The notes: generated by a model from the sequence alone, not told the origin. A stretch of DNA of 64,000 bases from Nitrincola tapanii (GCF_008368715.1 NZ_SMRS01000005.1:1-64000), one strand, 5' to 3'. Numbered from the stretch's first letter, positions 17,530-27,254 are shown. Made by a program: numbers and translations.

Positions 17530-19296
17530 ATGCCTGTACGCCTAGCCTGGGTATTCTTCTTAGGTTTCTTTTGGGTCGATCTACATGCCGAACCTTTTAT
17601 TGCTCCAGAAGTGTCCAGTGGCTGGCAGGTTGCAGAAACGGCGCAGTTTCAACACTGGGCCGTTGCCACGGCTCATCCGCTAGCCAGTGAAGCTGCTCAT
17701 TCTATGTTGTTGGCTGGAGGCTCTGCCGTGGATGCGGCGATTGCTGCGCAATGGGTGCTCACTTTAGTCGAGCCGCAGTCCAGTGGTATTGGCGGAGGCG
17801 GTTTTATGCTGATGGCCGATGAGCAGGGTCTTCAAGCCTATGATGGACGTGAAACCGCACCTGCCGCGGCGAATGAAGGCTTATTTGTCTATGAAACGGG
17901 TGAGCCTTGGGCGTTTCGTGATGCAATGCTCAGCCCGAAAGCGATCGGGGTGCCGGGTTTGTTGGCCATGCTGGCACAGGCTCATCAAGAGCAAGGACAA
18001 CTGCCTTGGGCGCAACTTTTTGAACCCGCTTTAGCCCTAGCTGAACAAGGGTTTGAGCTGACACCCCGTTTGGTTCATCTGTTGGATGTGGATTTTGCTT
18101 TAAAGAGTCGTGCTGCCGCGGCCGAATTTTTTTACGACCCGGATGGTCAGGCTTGGCCAGTCGGCACAAAATTTTCCAATCCCGCTTTGGCAGAAATTTT
18201 CCGACGTTTGGCTGCAGAGGGAGCGGAGGCTTTTTATCAAGGTGAGCTGGCGCAAGCACTGGTGGCTGAGGTGCAGGAAGCGGGTGGAATTTTGACTTTA
18301 CACGATTTACAGGCCTATCGAGCTCAACAGCCGCAGGCCTTATGCACACCCTGGCGGGATTGGGTGATTTGTGGTTTTCCACCCCCTTCTTCCGGTCATA
18401 TCACTCTCATGCAGATCTTATTGATGCTGGATGAAACAGAGCTACCGAGAACACTGCCACAAACCTCTGAGCAATGGGCAAACTGGATTCATTATTTTAC
18501 CGAGGCATCGCGCTTGGCATTTGCGGATCGCAATCGTTATCTGGCTGATCCGGCGTTTGTGCCCGCACCCGCTTCTACCTGGCAAGCATTATTAGAGCCT
18601 GACTACCTGAGTGCGCGCAGCCAGTGGATACAGACGAATTCTATGCAGGAAGCACAAGCAGGCCAGCCCGGAGATCAGGCGAGTGTTTGGGCCGAGATGC
18701 CGACTCAAGAAGAGTATGGCACCACTCATATCAGTATCGTGGATGGTCAAGGCCGGGCGTTAGCCTTGACTAGTAGCATCGAAGCGGCTTTTGGAACACG
18801 ATTTTTGCATGCTGGGGGAACCGGTTTGCCAGGAGGTTATTTTCTTAACAACCAGCTGACCGATTTTAGCTTCCAGGCAACGGATGCTCAGGGGCGTCTC
18901 GTGGCGAACCGGGTTGAAGCTGGTAAACGACCGCGTTCGAGCATGGCTCCGACGCTGGTTTTTTCAGCTGAGAAGGGTGAGTGGTTAGGAAGTTTAGGCT
19001 CGCCAGGCGGGGCGGCGATTATCCCTTATGTTGCGCGGACGCTTTGGTTCCTGCAGGAGGGCAGTCTGGACTTGGCGCAGATTTTATCCCTGCCACATGC
19101 ACTCAGTCTGAATGGGCCGACCCTGTTGGAAAAAGATCGTTTTGATGGGCAGGTTAAGCAGGATTTACGCACGCGCCAACACCGGCTTCAAGAGGTGGAG
19201 CTCACCAGTGGTGTACAGATCATCTGGCGTCATCCTGATGTAGGTTTGCAAGCTGCTGCGGACCCTCGACGCGAAGGGCGGGTCCTCGGCAGATAA
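17530..19296 (+). CDS. ggt: Gamma-glutamyltranspeptidase
   Basis: A 588-residue periplasmic Ntn hydrolase that removes the gamma-glutamyl group from glutathione and related compounds. A signal peptide (MPVRLAWVFFLGFFWVDLHA) precedes the large subunit, which has DAAIAAQWVLTLVEPQSSGIGGGGF. Autocleavage is expected before Thr398 in EYGTTHISIVD, exposing the catalytic Thr of the small subunit. The LGSPGGAAIIP oxyanion region is also present. Length is normal for the family. The ATG at 17530 opens the signal peptide; its promoter must overlap the 5' part of the divergent EamA frame. Confidence 0.95.
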   Translation: MPVRLAWVFFLGFFWVDLHAEPFIAPEVSSGWQVAETAQFQHWAVATAHPLASEAAHSMLLAGGSAVDAAIAAQWVLTLVEPQSSGIGGGGFMLMADEQGLQAYDGRETAPAAANEGLFVYETGEPWAFRDAMLSPKAIGVPGLLAMLAQAHQEQGQLPWAQLFEPALALAEQGFELTPRLVHLLDVDFALKSRAAAAEFFYDPDGQAWPVGTKFSNPALAEIFRRLAAEGAEAFYQGELAQALVAEVQEAGGILTLHDLQAYRAQQPQALCTPWRDWVICGFPPPSSGHITLMQILLMLDETELPRTLPQTSEQWANWIHYFTEASRLAFADRNRYLADPAFVPAPASTWQALLEPDYLSARSQWIQTNSMQEAQAGQPGDQASVWAEMPTQEEYGTTHISIVDGQGRALALTSSIEAAFGTRFLHAGGTGLPGGYFLNNQLTDFSFQATDAQGRLVANRVEAGKRPRSSMAPTLVFSAEKGEWLGSLGSPGGAAIIPYVARTLWFLQEGSLDLAQILSLPHALSLNGPTLLEKDRFDGQVKQDLRTRQHRLQEVELTSGVQIIWRHPDVGLQAAADPRREGRVLGR

Positions 19297-19345
19297 TTTA
19301 AAAAGAGGTGAACTGCTAGACGAGGCGCTCCGTATCATTCTTGGT

Positions 19346-19364
19346 GATAATGCTTATCAATATC
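19346..19364. promoter_or_regulatory. Fur box
   Basis: GATAATGCTTATCAATATC agrees with the canonical 19-base Fur operator GATAATGATAATCATTATC at 16 of 19 positions. It lies 38 bases upstream of the DUF3455 gene start, where bound Fur would block transcription. Confidence 0.8.
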
Positions 19365-19401
19365 ACTAAATGAATAATTACTAAGTAATAGGATGTTTAT
19401 T

Positions 19402-19926
19402 ATGTATCTTCGTAGCGCATTAATGTCAGCACTTCTTTTGGGCTCCTCTGCAGCGATGGCGGCGGTTGATAATGCTTCTTTACCTGAGGCCGTACAAGCG
19501 CCGGCGGGGCAGGTGATGAAACTGTGGACGCTGGGCGAAGGTGAGATCACCTATGCTTGTCGTGAAAAAGCCGATGAGGCAGGTGCTTATGCTTGGGTTT
19601 TTGTTGCCCCCGTTGCTGATTTGACAGATGCCCAGGGTGAAAAAGTGGGCACCTATTATAATGGTCCGACTTGGGAAGCCTTAGATGGTTCTATTGTGAC
19701 AGGTAAGCAGTTGGCTGTGGCACCGGCAGGTGAGGGTAACATTCCTCTGCAGCTGGTTGAGGCTATGTCAGACAGTGAGTCGGGTTTGTTTTCGGATATC
19801 ACCTATATTCAGCGCTTAAACACTAAGGGTGGCGTAGCGCCTGCCATGAGTTGCGACGCATCGAGTCTAGGTCAGGAGCAGGTGGTGACTTATGCAGCAG
19901 ATTATGTGTTCTATATCGCCGAGTAA
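19402..19926 (+). CDS. Secreted DUF3455 protein, predicted iron-regulated
   Basis: An exported protein of 174 residues; the signal peptide ends at SSAAMAA. The mature part fits DUF3455: PAGQVMKLWTLGEGEITYACREK near the start, a central WVFVAPVADL..A.GEKVGTYYNGPTWEALDGS segment, and LLWY-type strands ending YAADYVFYIAE. Two Cys (in TYACREK and MSCDASS) could form a disulfide. The ATG at 19402 is preferred to 19393 because of AGG at 19390-19392. A near-consensus Fur box sits just upstream. Function is unknown; related proteins are often found in fungi and bacteria as secreted beta-strand proteins. Confidence 0.75.
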   Translation: MYLRSALMSALLLGSSAAMAAVDNASLPEAVQAPAGQVMKLWTLGEGEITYACREKADEAGAYAWVFVAPVADLTDAQGEKVGTYYNGPTWEALDGSIVTGKQLAVAPAGEGNIPLQLVEAMSDSESGLFSDITYIQRLNTKGGVAPAMSCDASSLGQEQVVTYAADYVFYIAE

Positions 19927-19957
19927 ACTAGCGAGCTGAAGTTTTACAACCCTTGGA

Positions 19958-19991
19958 GCGAAGGGGTTAAGAAAGCCCTTAAACCCTTCGC
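19958..19991. terminator. Probable bidirectional terminator hairpin
   Basis: GCGAAGGGGTTAAG (19958-19971) pairs with CTTAAACCCTTCGC (19978-19991) with one mismatch and a six-base loop. It lies between the convergent DUF3455 and transglutaminase genes. There is no long T-run, so it may be a weak or factor-assisted terminator. Confidence 0.55.
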
Positions 19992-20013
19992 TTCAGGTAT
20001 TGATGCGCCATCA

Positions 20014-20955
20014 CTAGAGCGTTTGGCTCTGGCTCTGGCTCTGGGTTAGTGTGTTAACTGTAGGAGCTTTAGGGAGAGGTAAAGGCGTCACATCGACAGC
20101 AACACTTAACAGATCATTACCACCACCATTCATCACACCCTTCAGCGGAGTGACATCGGCAAAGTCCCTTCCCCAGCCGAGAATAATGTAGCGCTCATCA
20201 GGCAAGCAGCCGTTGGTGGGGTCGATTTCTAACCATCCCCAATTGGGTAGATACACCGCTAGCCAAGCGTGAGTGGCATCCGCGCCTTGGAGTTTAGGCT
20301 GTCCGGGGGGGGGCAGCGTTTCCATATACCCACTGACATAGCGAGCCGCTAAGCCCAAAGAGCGTAAACAACCAATACTGAGATGGGCAAAATCCTGACA
20401 AACACCACGACGACTAGCGAGGACATCCAGAATAGGTGTGGCGATCGTGGTATGTTCAGGATCATAGGTGAATTCATTAAAAATTCGCTGGTTCAAGCAG
20501 TGAATGCTTTCGACTAAAGAGCGCCCAGGTTGAAAGCTCTCTAGAGCAAACTCGGCTAAGAGTGGATGGTGTTGGATGAAGTCTGAGTCGAGCAGCATCA
20601 GCCGCGCCGCCAATCCATCTTGATCGAGTTGTAGGCCCTCCCGAGTCTGTGCGCTGGCCATTTCCCAGGGCATATCCTGTTCTTGACTGGGCAGGGGCCG
20701 AGCAGACGTGGTGATTTCACTTTCTGCCGTCACTTCTAGGCTGCTATGTAACTCTTGCAAGGAGAAATAGCACACACGGTTACCGAAAAAATCAGCGCGT
20801 TCACGCAAACGTATGGGTGAAGGTGAAATCTCAAGCTGGGTGTTGCAGATCTCTTGCCAGGGCAAGACCCGCGGTAATAAACGCGCCTCATTGTGACTCA
20901 GCGTGACGGCACTGGAGTAGTCATAGCGGGTGGTGTGGCGCAATAAATACTTCAT
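20014..20955 (-). CDS. Transglutaminase-like cysteine protease-fold protein
   Basis: A 313-residue cytoplasmic protein: N-terminal bacterial transglutaminase-like beta domain (YLLRHTTRYDYSSAVTLSHNEARLLPR) then the core with catalytic Cys in RRGVCQDFAHL, His in DATHAWLAVYL and Asp in LEIDPTNG. The C-terminal tail (TQSQSQSQTL) is encoded by a GGCTCT hexanucleotide repeat at 20025-20042. It is third in the minus-strand operon after the DUF2126 protein and the ATP-grasp/alpha-E fusion, 18 bases downstream. In this gene system the enzyme is thought to hydrolyse or transfer peptide/isopeptide amides made by the ATP-grasp ligase (prediction from comparative genomics). Confidence 0.88.
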   Translation of the reverse strand: MKYLLRHTTRYDYSSAVTLSHNEARLLPRVLPWQEICNTQLEISPSPIRLRERADFFGNRVCYFSLQELHSSLEVTAESEITTSARPLPSQEQDMPWEMASAQTREGLQLDQDGLAARLMLLDSDFIQHHPLLAEFALESFQPGRSLVESIHCLNQRIFNEFTYDPEHTTIATPILDVLASRRGVCQDFAHLSIGCLRSLGLAARYVSGYMETLPPPGQPKLQGADATHAWLAVYLPNWGWLEIDPTNGCLPDERYIILGWGRDFADVTPLKGVMNGGGNDLLSVAVDVTPLPLPKAPTVNTLTQSQSQSQTL

Positions 20956-20973
20956 GAAAAGGCAGCTCGTAAT

Positions 20974-23649
20974 TTAGACATGATTTTGCATGGTGACCAA
21001 CTGGCGTGGTGCCTCAACATGGCTGAAATGGCTGTGCGAAATCGCATTAGAAAGCTCAGACAGGGGATCAAGAATCTGATCAATGAGTTGACTTAGAGCG
21101 TTTCGAGCCTCTTCAGAGCGCTCCAGATCAGTCAGTTGATTAATATCCACGAGATGTAGAGCGCTGGTCGCTTGAATCACTAAGCGTGTTTCCTGATTCC
21201 GATAAGGGGTGGCATCTGGATGCGGAAGACGCTCGATCTGTCGCCCTAAACGTTTCAGCATATAACCGACCGAACGTGGATTAGTTTCATCAAATAAGAG
21301 TAGATCCAAAATCGCCAAGGGATGTAATTGAGAGCGATAGCGGCGGCGGTATACCGTGAAGTTATCGGTGGTGGCGAGCACCACTTCCCACAAGGGGATA
21401 CCCGGTCGCTGTGCTGTGAGCAGCGCTAATTTTAATAACTCGAGCGTACACAGGGTGCGTTCAATAAAGCGGCCTAAATCGAGGAAACGCCAGCCATAAT
21501 GATGTGGCATGGTTTCGTTACACAAACCAAAGAAAGCGGCAAGATCGGTCACCACATTTTCCAAGTGGCGTTGTGCACCGACTGCGCCTTGAGTTCTAGG
21601 CATATCGTTAAAAATTTGCCGAAGAGTATTCACCGTGCGCCAAGCATCATCACCGAGATGATCACGTACGGCACGACAATTACGCAAAAAATGGCTGAAG
21701 AGCCAAGGCATACCATCGGTTTGATGCTCATCAAACAACTCTAAAAGTTGATTGCGCAATAAAATATATTCTTGTTTATGGCGGCGGCCACTAGGCTCAG
21801 TATGCACCTGTTCCATTTGCTCGGCGGAGGGCAAACCGAGTTCAAGTGCGGTGAATAGATCGGGAATTAGGCGAGCTTCCGTTTCGGTTTGATCTTCTTG
21901 CAGCAGGCGCGCAAAGGTTTCACGCAGTAAACGTGAGCGTATGTCGAGGCGCTCACCATAACGCCCCATCCAAAACAGACTGTCAGCCACTCGACAGGGC
22001 AAATCATTGCCATCGCGTGTGACCACGATTGGACCATGCGCTTGACGTAATAGGCTGATATGCGGTTGCGGAACCGGTGCCATGACCCAAATATCTTTAA
22101 CGATTTGGCTCGCCATCAGTGCGGTTCCGGGCTCGCCAACCCAGGCTAACCCACCCGGCATAATACGATACTGGCGCTCATGCGCGGCTTTGCGCAGATC
22201 ATCAGGCTCCACGAGGCTGAAAAAACGCAGGTTAACGGTCTCCGCATCAAACTCACCTGTGCGGCGATTAAACACAGGTGTTGTGGCGGCTTCAACACGC
22301 GCTTGAGCGACATAAAGATAGGGCTGGGCTTCTACCGCTTGCCAATAATCTTGCGCTTCTTGATCGGAAAGGGTTTCTGGACGAACCAGTCCAGGTTGGC
22401 GCACATTGCGCAGGATCCAGGCATCCGGTTGACTGCGGAGTGTTTCTAGAGCTTCTGTTTTGCCACACCAGAGGGTGGCGCGTCCAGGGAGCTGAAGCGT
22501 CTCGCCCAACAAAAATTCACAGAGTTGCGGCAGAAAAGCCGCCAGCGCGGGGTGTTCTAAAATTCCGCTGCCGAGCGCATTGGCAATTTCAACTTCGCCA
22601 TTGCGCGCGGCCTGCATTAAACCGGGTACACCCAATAACGAGTCGCCGCGCAGTTCAAGAGGATCACACCAGGGATCATTGATCTGGCGCACAATCACAT
22701 CTACCTGTTTGAGACCGCCCAGGGTCCGCATCGAGACCTGGCCATCGCGTACTACCAGATCCGCACCCTCGACCAGTGAAAAGTTCATGTAGTTGGCTAA
22801 CCAGGCATGTTCAAAGTAACCGGGACTTCCCGGGCCTGGTGAGAGCAAAACGATGTTAGGTTGTTCACGATGTGCGCTGGCCAAAGAAGCTAGGCAGCGA
22901 TGTTGTGCTTGCAGGAAGCCGGCCAGACGCTTCAGCGGGGCTTCACGGTACAGATTGGGCAGCGCACGCGCCAGGGTAATACGATTTTCCAACGCATAAC
23001 CCGTTCCTGAGGGGGATTGCGTCCAGTCCCCCATGACCTGCCAATCGCCTTTAGCTGTCCGTACCAAGTCGATACCATGAAAGATTACCATCGGTCTTTC
23101 TGCAGGCGGTGTGCTGTCGGCAGCAGGGAAAAGAAAGCTGGGGTGGGTAAAGACCAGTTCGGCGGGGAGAAGTCCTTGCGTGAGCACCTGGCGCTGGTCA
23201 TAGAGATCTTCGACCAAGGCTTCCAGCAAACGTGAGCGTTGTATTAATCCTTTTTCCAGATTTTCCCATTCTTCTGTGCTGATCACAAAGGGCAGGCAAT
23301 CGAGTTGCCAGGCACGCATTTGGCCGGGGTCATCTTCATAGGTATTAAAGGTGACCCCGTTCTCATGCAACAGATTCTGTGCTTCATCACATCTCAGTTG
23401 TAAAGCATCGGGGCCAAGTTGGCTGAGCTCTTCTAGAACCGGCTGCCACTGAGCACGCAGGCGTAGATCCTTGCCAAACAGCTCATCATGGCTGGGCTGG
23501 GCAGAGTGAGCGCGCAGCTTTTCTGTGTAATTCAGCAGCCATTGCTGCATGTCTGTGGACAAGAGGTTCGGATCGAACATGGTGTTTACCGAGGATTGCT
23601 GCTCACACCCCCAAGAGGGTGTGAGCAAGGCTGGATCGACAAAGTACAT
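20974..23649 (-). CDS. Circularly permuted ATP-grasp ligase fused to alpha-E domain
   Basis: An 891-residue fusion. The first ~530 residues are a circularly permuted type 2 ATP-grasp domain: YEDDPGQMRAWQLDCLPFVIS, LEDLYDQRQVL, LVEGADLVVRDGQVSMRTLGGLKQVDVIVRQ. The remainder, from about residue 560 (RVADSLFWMGRYGERLDIRSRLLRE...), is an alpha-E domain with the typical E..R..L helices. On the other side of the shared promoter the same two domains are separate genes. The start may be Met24 (MFDPNLL, base 23580); the longer frame begins two bases after the upstream stop. The ATP-grasp part should form an amide bond; substrate unknown. Confidence 0.88.
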   Translation of the reverse strand: MYFVDPALLTPSWGCEQQSSVNTMFDPNLLSTDMQQWLLNYTEKLRAHSAQPSHDELFGKDLRLRAQWQPVLEELSQLGPDALQLRCDEAQNLLHENGVTFNTYEDDPGQMRAWQLDCLPFVISTEEWENLEKGLIQRSRLLEALVEDLYDQRQVLTQGLLPAELVFTHPSFLFPAADSTPPAERPMVIFHGIDLVRTAKGDWQVMGDWTQSPSGTGYALENRITLARALPNLYREAPLKRLAGFLQAQHRCLASLASAHREQPNIVLLSPGPGSPGYFEHAWLANYMNFSLVEGADLVVRDGQVSMRTLGGLKQVDVIVRQINDPWCDPLELRGDSLLGVPGLMQAARNGEVEIANALGSGILEHPALAAFLPQLCEFLLGETLQLPGRATLWCGKTEALETLRSQPDAWILRNVRQPGLVRPETLSDQEAQDYWQAVEAQPYLYVAQARVEAATTPVFNRRTGEFDAETVNLRFFSLVEPDDLRKAAHERQYRIMPGGLAWVGEPGTALMASQIVKDIWVMAPVPQPHISLLRQAHGPIVVTRDGNDLPCRVADSLFWMGRYGERLDIRSRLLRETFARLLQEDQTETEARLIPDLFTALELGLPSAEQMEQVHTEPSGRRHKQEYILLRNQLLELFDEHQTDGMPWLFSHFLRNCRAVRDHLGDDAWRTVNTLRQIFNDMPRTQGAVGAQRHLENVVTDLAAFFGLCNETMPHHYGWRFLDLGRFIERTLCTLELLKLALLTAQRPGIPLWEVVLATTDNFTVYRRRYRSQLHPLAILDLLLFDETNPRSVGYMLKRLGRQIERLPHPDATPYRNQETRLVIQATSALHLVDINQLTDLERSEEARNALSQLIDQILDPLSELSNAISHSHFSHVEAPRQLVTMQNHV

Positions 23650-23651
23650 TA

Positions 23652-26600
23652 TTATACGTCAGTTTTGCTGAAAGGGTCCTGACGACGAAGATCCAAGGTG
23701 TGTGGATATTCAGGATTGATGTAATCGGGTGAGGTGCGGATAGGTCCTTGGGTATGGCCCTGCGCCCAGAAACGCGCCAGTCGACGTGCTTCGGCCTCAT
23801 TCGCATTCACTGGGAAGCTCTCATAATTGCGTCCAGCAGGGTGAGAGACATGATAGGTACAACCGCCTAAAGAGCGGCCATTCCAAGTATCGACCAGATC
23901 AAAGACTAGCGGTGCATGGACAGGGATCATTGGGTGCAACGCAGAAGGCGGTTGCCAAGCACGGTAACGAATCGCCGCCACCGCTTCACTATTTACCCCT
24001 GTCGCTTGTAAGGGCACACGACGACCGTTACAGGTCAGTTGATGGCGTGCTGGGTTAAAGCCGAATACCTTGACCTGTAAACGCTCAACTGAGGAGTCCA
24101 CATAACGTGCGGTACCACTGCCGCTGACCTCTTCTCCCAGTACATGCCAGGGTTCAATAGCCTGGCGCAGCTCAATCCGAACCTGGTCATAAATGACATC
24201 ACCATAGTGTGGGAAGCGGAATTCCAGGAAGGGAGCGAACCACTCTGGGTTAAAGTAGAAACCGTGATCACCTAAATCATGGAGCACATCTTTCAGATCT
24301 TCCCAGAGATAGTGCGGCATCAGCCAACGATCATGCAGAGCCGTACCCCAGCGCACCAGAGGCTTACGATAAGGGTTAGCGGCAAAGCGTGCAACCAAAG
24401 CACGAATCAATAACTGCTGCATCAAACTCATTTGTGCATGCGGTGGCATTTCAAAGCCGCGCAACTCAACTAACCCCAAACGACCTGTTGCACTGTCGGG
24501 TGAGTAGAGTTTATCGATACAGAATTCTGCACGATGGGTGTTGCCGGTAATGTCAGTGAGCAGGTGGCGCAATAAACGATCCACCATCCAGGGTTGCGGG
24601 ACTTCGCCCACCGGCATCTGCTGTAACGCGATTTCCAACTCATAAAGCGCTTCGTGACGCGCTTCATCAATACGTGGTGCCTGGCTGGTGGGGCCCATAA
24701 ACATGCCGATAAACAGATAGCTCAGGCTGGGATGGTGTTGCCAGTAGGTAATCATGCTGGCGAGTAAGTCTGGACGGCGTAGGAAGGGTGAATCGGCCGG
24801 CGTTTCACCGCCAAGGGTGACATGGTTCCCCCCTCCGGTACCGGTATGGCGACCGTCCAGCATGAACTTCTCTGTACCTAAGCGTGATAGGCGTGCTTCT
24901 TCATAGAGTCTTGTGGTGTTATTCACCAGTTCGCGCCAGCTGCGTGCCGGCATGATATTCACTTCGATCACACCGGGATCGGGCGTAATCATAAATTTTT
25001 CGATACGTGGATCAGACGGCGGGGCATAACCCTCGATACACACGGGTAACTCCATCTCGGCTGCGGTCAGTTCGATGCAGGCCAGAAGCTCGAGATAATC
25101 CTCTAAACGTGCCAGAGGCGGCATGAAGATGAAGAGTTTACCTTCACGTGGTTCAACACAGAGGGCCGTGTGGATAATCCCTTGTGGCCTGTCGAGACTT
25201 TGCTCCTGCCAATGTTGGCCGTGTGGAGCCTGATGATGTCCGTCCCGAGTCATCGCAATCTGTTGCAAGTCGGTGTAGCGACTGGCCACTTCACCATGGA
25301 GATCGGAAAGAGGTGGGCGTGGTTCGAACAAGGATGAGGGATAGTGCATCTCTTCACGTCCTGCCAAGGGCAGTGCGGAAAGAGGTAAACGGAATCCCAT
25401 CGGGGAGTCGCCCGGAATCAGATAAAGATGTTCACGTCTGAGCGGCCATTCGCCGGATAACCAGCGCTCTCGATAGAGATCGCGGCTTAAAGGCAAAGCG
25501 TAACCGGTGATCTCATCCAGACCTCGCTCCAGAAGTTGCGCTAAGCGACGACGGTTTTCTTCATCTTTAAGATCTTCTTTGCTGAGGTCGATATCCACCG
25601 GTTGCTGGCGCTCTAACCAGAGGTAGTAGTAGGCATCTTCAAAACAGGGAATCAGTCGGTCAGCGGAGACTTGCAAACGCCGAGTCAGAGCAGTGGCAAA
25701 TTGGTGCGCGACTTCTGGGCTGACGGCATAGGTTTGATTCATATCGGCCAGAAGTAGATCGTTGCGCCAGATGGGTTGGCCATCTTTACGCCAGTAGCAG
25801 GCTAAAGCCCAGCGTGGTAAAGACTCTCCTGGGTACCACTTGCCTTGTTGATAATGAATCAAACTGCCGGGTGCAAAATGCGGCCGTAAACGGCGCATGA
25901 GGACTTCAGACAGACGGCGTTTATTCGGCCCGTGCGCGGCGATCGTCCATTCCGGTGCATCCATATCATCGATCGAAACAAAGGTCGGCTCACCACCCAT
26001 GGTCAGGCGCAGATCTTCGGCTTCAATCGCGGCGTCCACCTCTTCACCGAGGGCACAGATGCGTTGCCACTGCTCATCCGTATAGGGTTTGGTGACACGT
26101 GGATCTTCATGGACGCGGTTGACTTCCATATGGAAGTCAAACTCGACCTCACAAGGGTCGGTACAGCCGGAAATCGGCGCGGCACTGGAGGGCTCGGGGG
26201 TGGCGGCCAGCGGGATATGCCCTTCACCGGCGAATAAACCTGAGGTGGGATCCAGACCGATCCAGCCTGCTCCTGGAATAAAGACTTCAGTCCAGGCATG
26301 CAGATCGGTGAAATCAACTTCGGTTCCAGAAGGGCCATCTAAGGCTTTGACATCAGCCGTCAGCTGAATCAAATATCCAGATACAAAGCGGGCGGCCAAG
26401 CCAAGATGACGTAGGGCCTGAACCATTAGCCAAGCCGAATCACGACATGAACCGCGATGTTTCTCCAGTGTTTCTTCTGCGCTCTGAACACCTGGTTCCA
26501 TGCGAATGGTGTAATCGATGTCTTTTTCTAGGCGCTGATTCAAAGCGACTAAGAAGTTAACGATCGCTTGCGGCTCATCGGGCACTTCGCTCAGCCATTG

Positions 26601-26984
26601 CGTCAGTAAAGGCCCGGATTCACGAATCTCTAAATAGGGGGTGAGTTCTTTTTGCAGGGCTTCTTCATATGTAAACGGAAAATCTTTGGCATAGTCCTCA
26701 ACAAAAAAATCGAAAGGGTTGATCACTGTCATGGGAGCGAGCAACTCGACCTCTACCTGAAGATGTTCAACCTTTTCTGGGAAAACCAGACGTGCGATAT
26801 GGTTGCCAAAAGGGTCTTGCTGCCAGTTGATGAAGTATTCACCCCCAGAGATCTTTAACGAATAGGCGTCAATGGGTGTGCGGCAATGGGGCGCAGGGCG
26901 CAGGCGCACTAGGTGCGGAGAGAGTGAAACCGGTTTATCGAAGTCATAACGGGTTGAATGCTTCAAAGCAACACGAATAGTCAT
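23652..26984 (-). CDS. Transglutaminase-like protein with DUF2126 domain
   Basis: A 1110-residue protein, first gene of the minus-strand operon. Residues 1-290 are a transglutaminase module: an N-terminal beta domain (VALKHSTRYDFDKPVSLSPHLVRLRPAP), catalytic Cys in HRGSCRDSAWLM, His in FTDLHAWTEVF and Asp in GLDPTSG. From about 310 onward comes DUF2126 (LTMGGEPTFVSIDDMDAPEW, GTGGGNHVTLGGETPADSPFLRRPDLLASM), which contains a COOH-NH2 ligase-like (glutamine synthetase-fold-related) region by published domain analysis. It is the hallmark of the transglutaminase/ATP-grasp/alpha-E clusters. A minus-strand sigma-54 promoter sits 49-64 bases upstream. Substrate unknown. Confidence 0.88.
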   Translation of the reverse strand: MTIRVALKHSTRYDFDKPVSLSPHLVRLRPAPHCRTPIDAYSLKISGGEYFINWQQDPFGNHIARLVFPEKVEHLQVEVELLAPMTVINPFDFFVEDYAKDFPFTYEEALQKELTPYLEIRESGPLLTQWLSEVPDEPQAIVNFLVALNQRLEKDIDYTIRMEPGVQSAEETLEKHRGSCRDSAWLMVQALRHLGLAARFVSGYLIQLTADVKALDGPSGTEVDFTDLHAWTEVFIPGAGWIGLDPTSGLFAGEGHIPLAATPEPSSAAPISGCTDPCEVEFDFHMEVNRVHEDPRVTKPYTDEQWQRICALGEEVDAAIEAEDLRLTMGGEPTFVSIDDMDAPEWTIAAHGPNKRRLSEVLMRRLRPHFAPGSLIHYQQGKWYPGESLPRWALACYWRKDGQPIWRNDLLLADMNQTYAVSPEVAHQFATALTRRLQVSADRLIPCFEDAYYYLWLERQQPVDIDLSKEDLKDEENRRRLAQLLERGLDEITGYALPLSRDLYRERWLSGEWPLRREHLYLIPGDSPMGFRLPLSALPLAGREEMHYPSSLFEPRPPLSDLHGEVASRYTDLQQIAMTRDGHHQAPHGQHWQEQSLDRPQGIIHTALCVEPREGKLFIFMPPLARLEDYLELLACIELTAAEMELPVCIEGYAPPSDPRIEKFMITPDPGVIEVNIMPARSWRELVNNTTRLYEEARLSRLGTEKFMLDGRHTGTGGGNHVTLGGETPADSPFLRRPDLLASMITYWQHHPSLSYLFIGMFMGPTSQAPRIDEARHEALYELEIALQQMPVGEVPQPWMVDRLLRHLLTDITGNTHRAEFCIDKLYSPDSATGRLGLVELRGFEMPPHAQMSLMQQLLIRALVARFAANPYRKPLVRWGTALHDRWLMPHYLWEDLKDVLHDLGDHGFYFNPEWFAPFLEFRFPHYGDVIYDQVRIELRQAIEPWHVLGEEVSGSGTARYVDSSVERLQVKVFGFNPARHQLTCNGRRVPLQATGVNSEAVAAIRYRAWQPPSALHPMIPVHAPLVFDLVDTWNGRSLGGCTYHVSHPAGRNYESFPVNANEAEARRLARFWAQGHTQGPIRTSPDYINPEYPHTLDLRRQDPFSKTDV

Positions 26985-27032
26985 GGTCTGAATCCGCTCA
27001 GTGTCTGTTGAGTCCTCTAGTGGTAATTATGC

Positions 27033-27048
27033 AGCAATTGATATGCCA
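27033..27048 (-). promoter_or_regulatory. Sigma-54 promoter of the minus-strand transglutaminase operon
   Basis: On the minus strand the sequence is TGGCATATCAATTGCT, matching TGGCAC-N5-TTGCW with one change. The invariant GG and GC are separated by exactly ten bases. The predicted start near 27022 leaves a leader of about 38 bases before the DUF2126 gene. Confidence 0.75.
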
Positions 27049-27153
27049 TTCAGGTGAAAGGTTAAGAAAAAGTCTCGATCAAGCCTGATATAGAAGATCT
27101 GTCAGAAAGGCTGCTAGGTTTTGGCGCTCGTTTAGGAGAATTCAGACATTATT

Positions 27154-27203
27154 CGCACTATATTAGTGCAATGTAGTGGTGCATCTAGAAAAATTCTGGT
27201 GCA
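27154..27203. promoter_or_regulatory. NtrC-type enhancer sites shared by two divergent sigma-54 promoters
   Basis: The main site CGCACTATATTAGTGCA (27154-27170) is a perfect GCACTA/TAGTGC dyad of the TGCACYA-N3-TRGTGCA kind. A second, weaker 17-mer (27167-27183, TGCA...TGGTGCA) overlaps it by four bases, and a lone TGGTGCA half-site lies at 27197-27203. The main site is about 120 bases from the rightward and 140 bases from the leftward predicted transcription start, normal enhancer distances. The flanking divergent region (26985-27312) shows no other feature. Confidence 0.7.
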
Positions 27204-27254
27204 TTGCCAGGCCGGATCTATTCGGCATGACTGATTTCTCAATAAAAAAGCGCT

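Noticed and set aside
25932-26338. Overlapping frames on both strands inside the DUF2126 gene
   Set aside because: Proline/serine-rich translations with no domain; explained by codon bias of the real gene.
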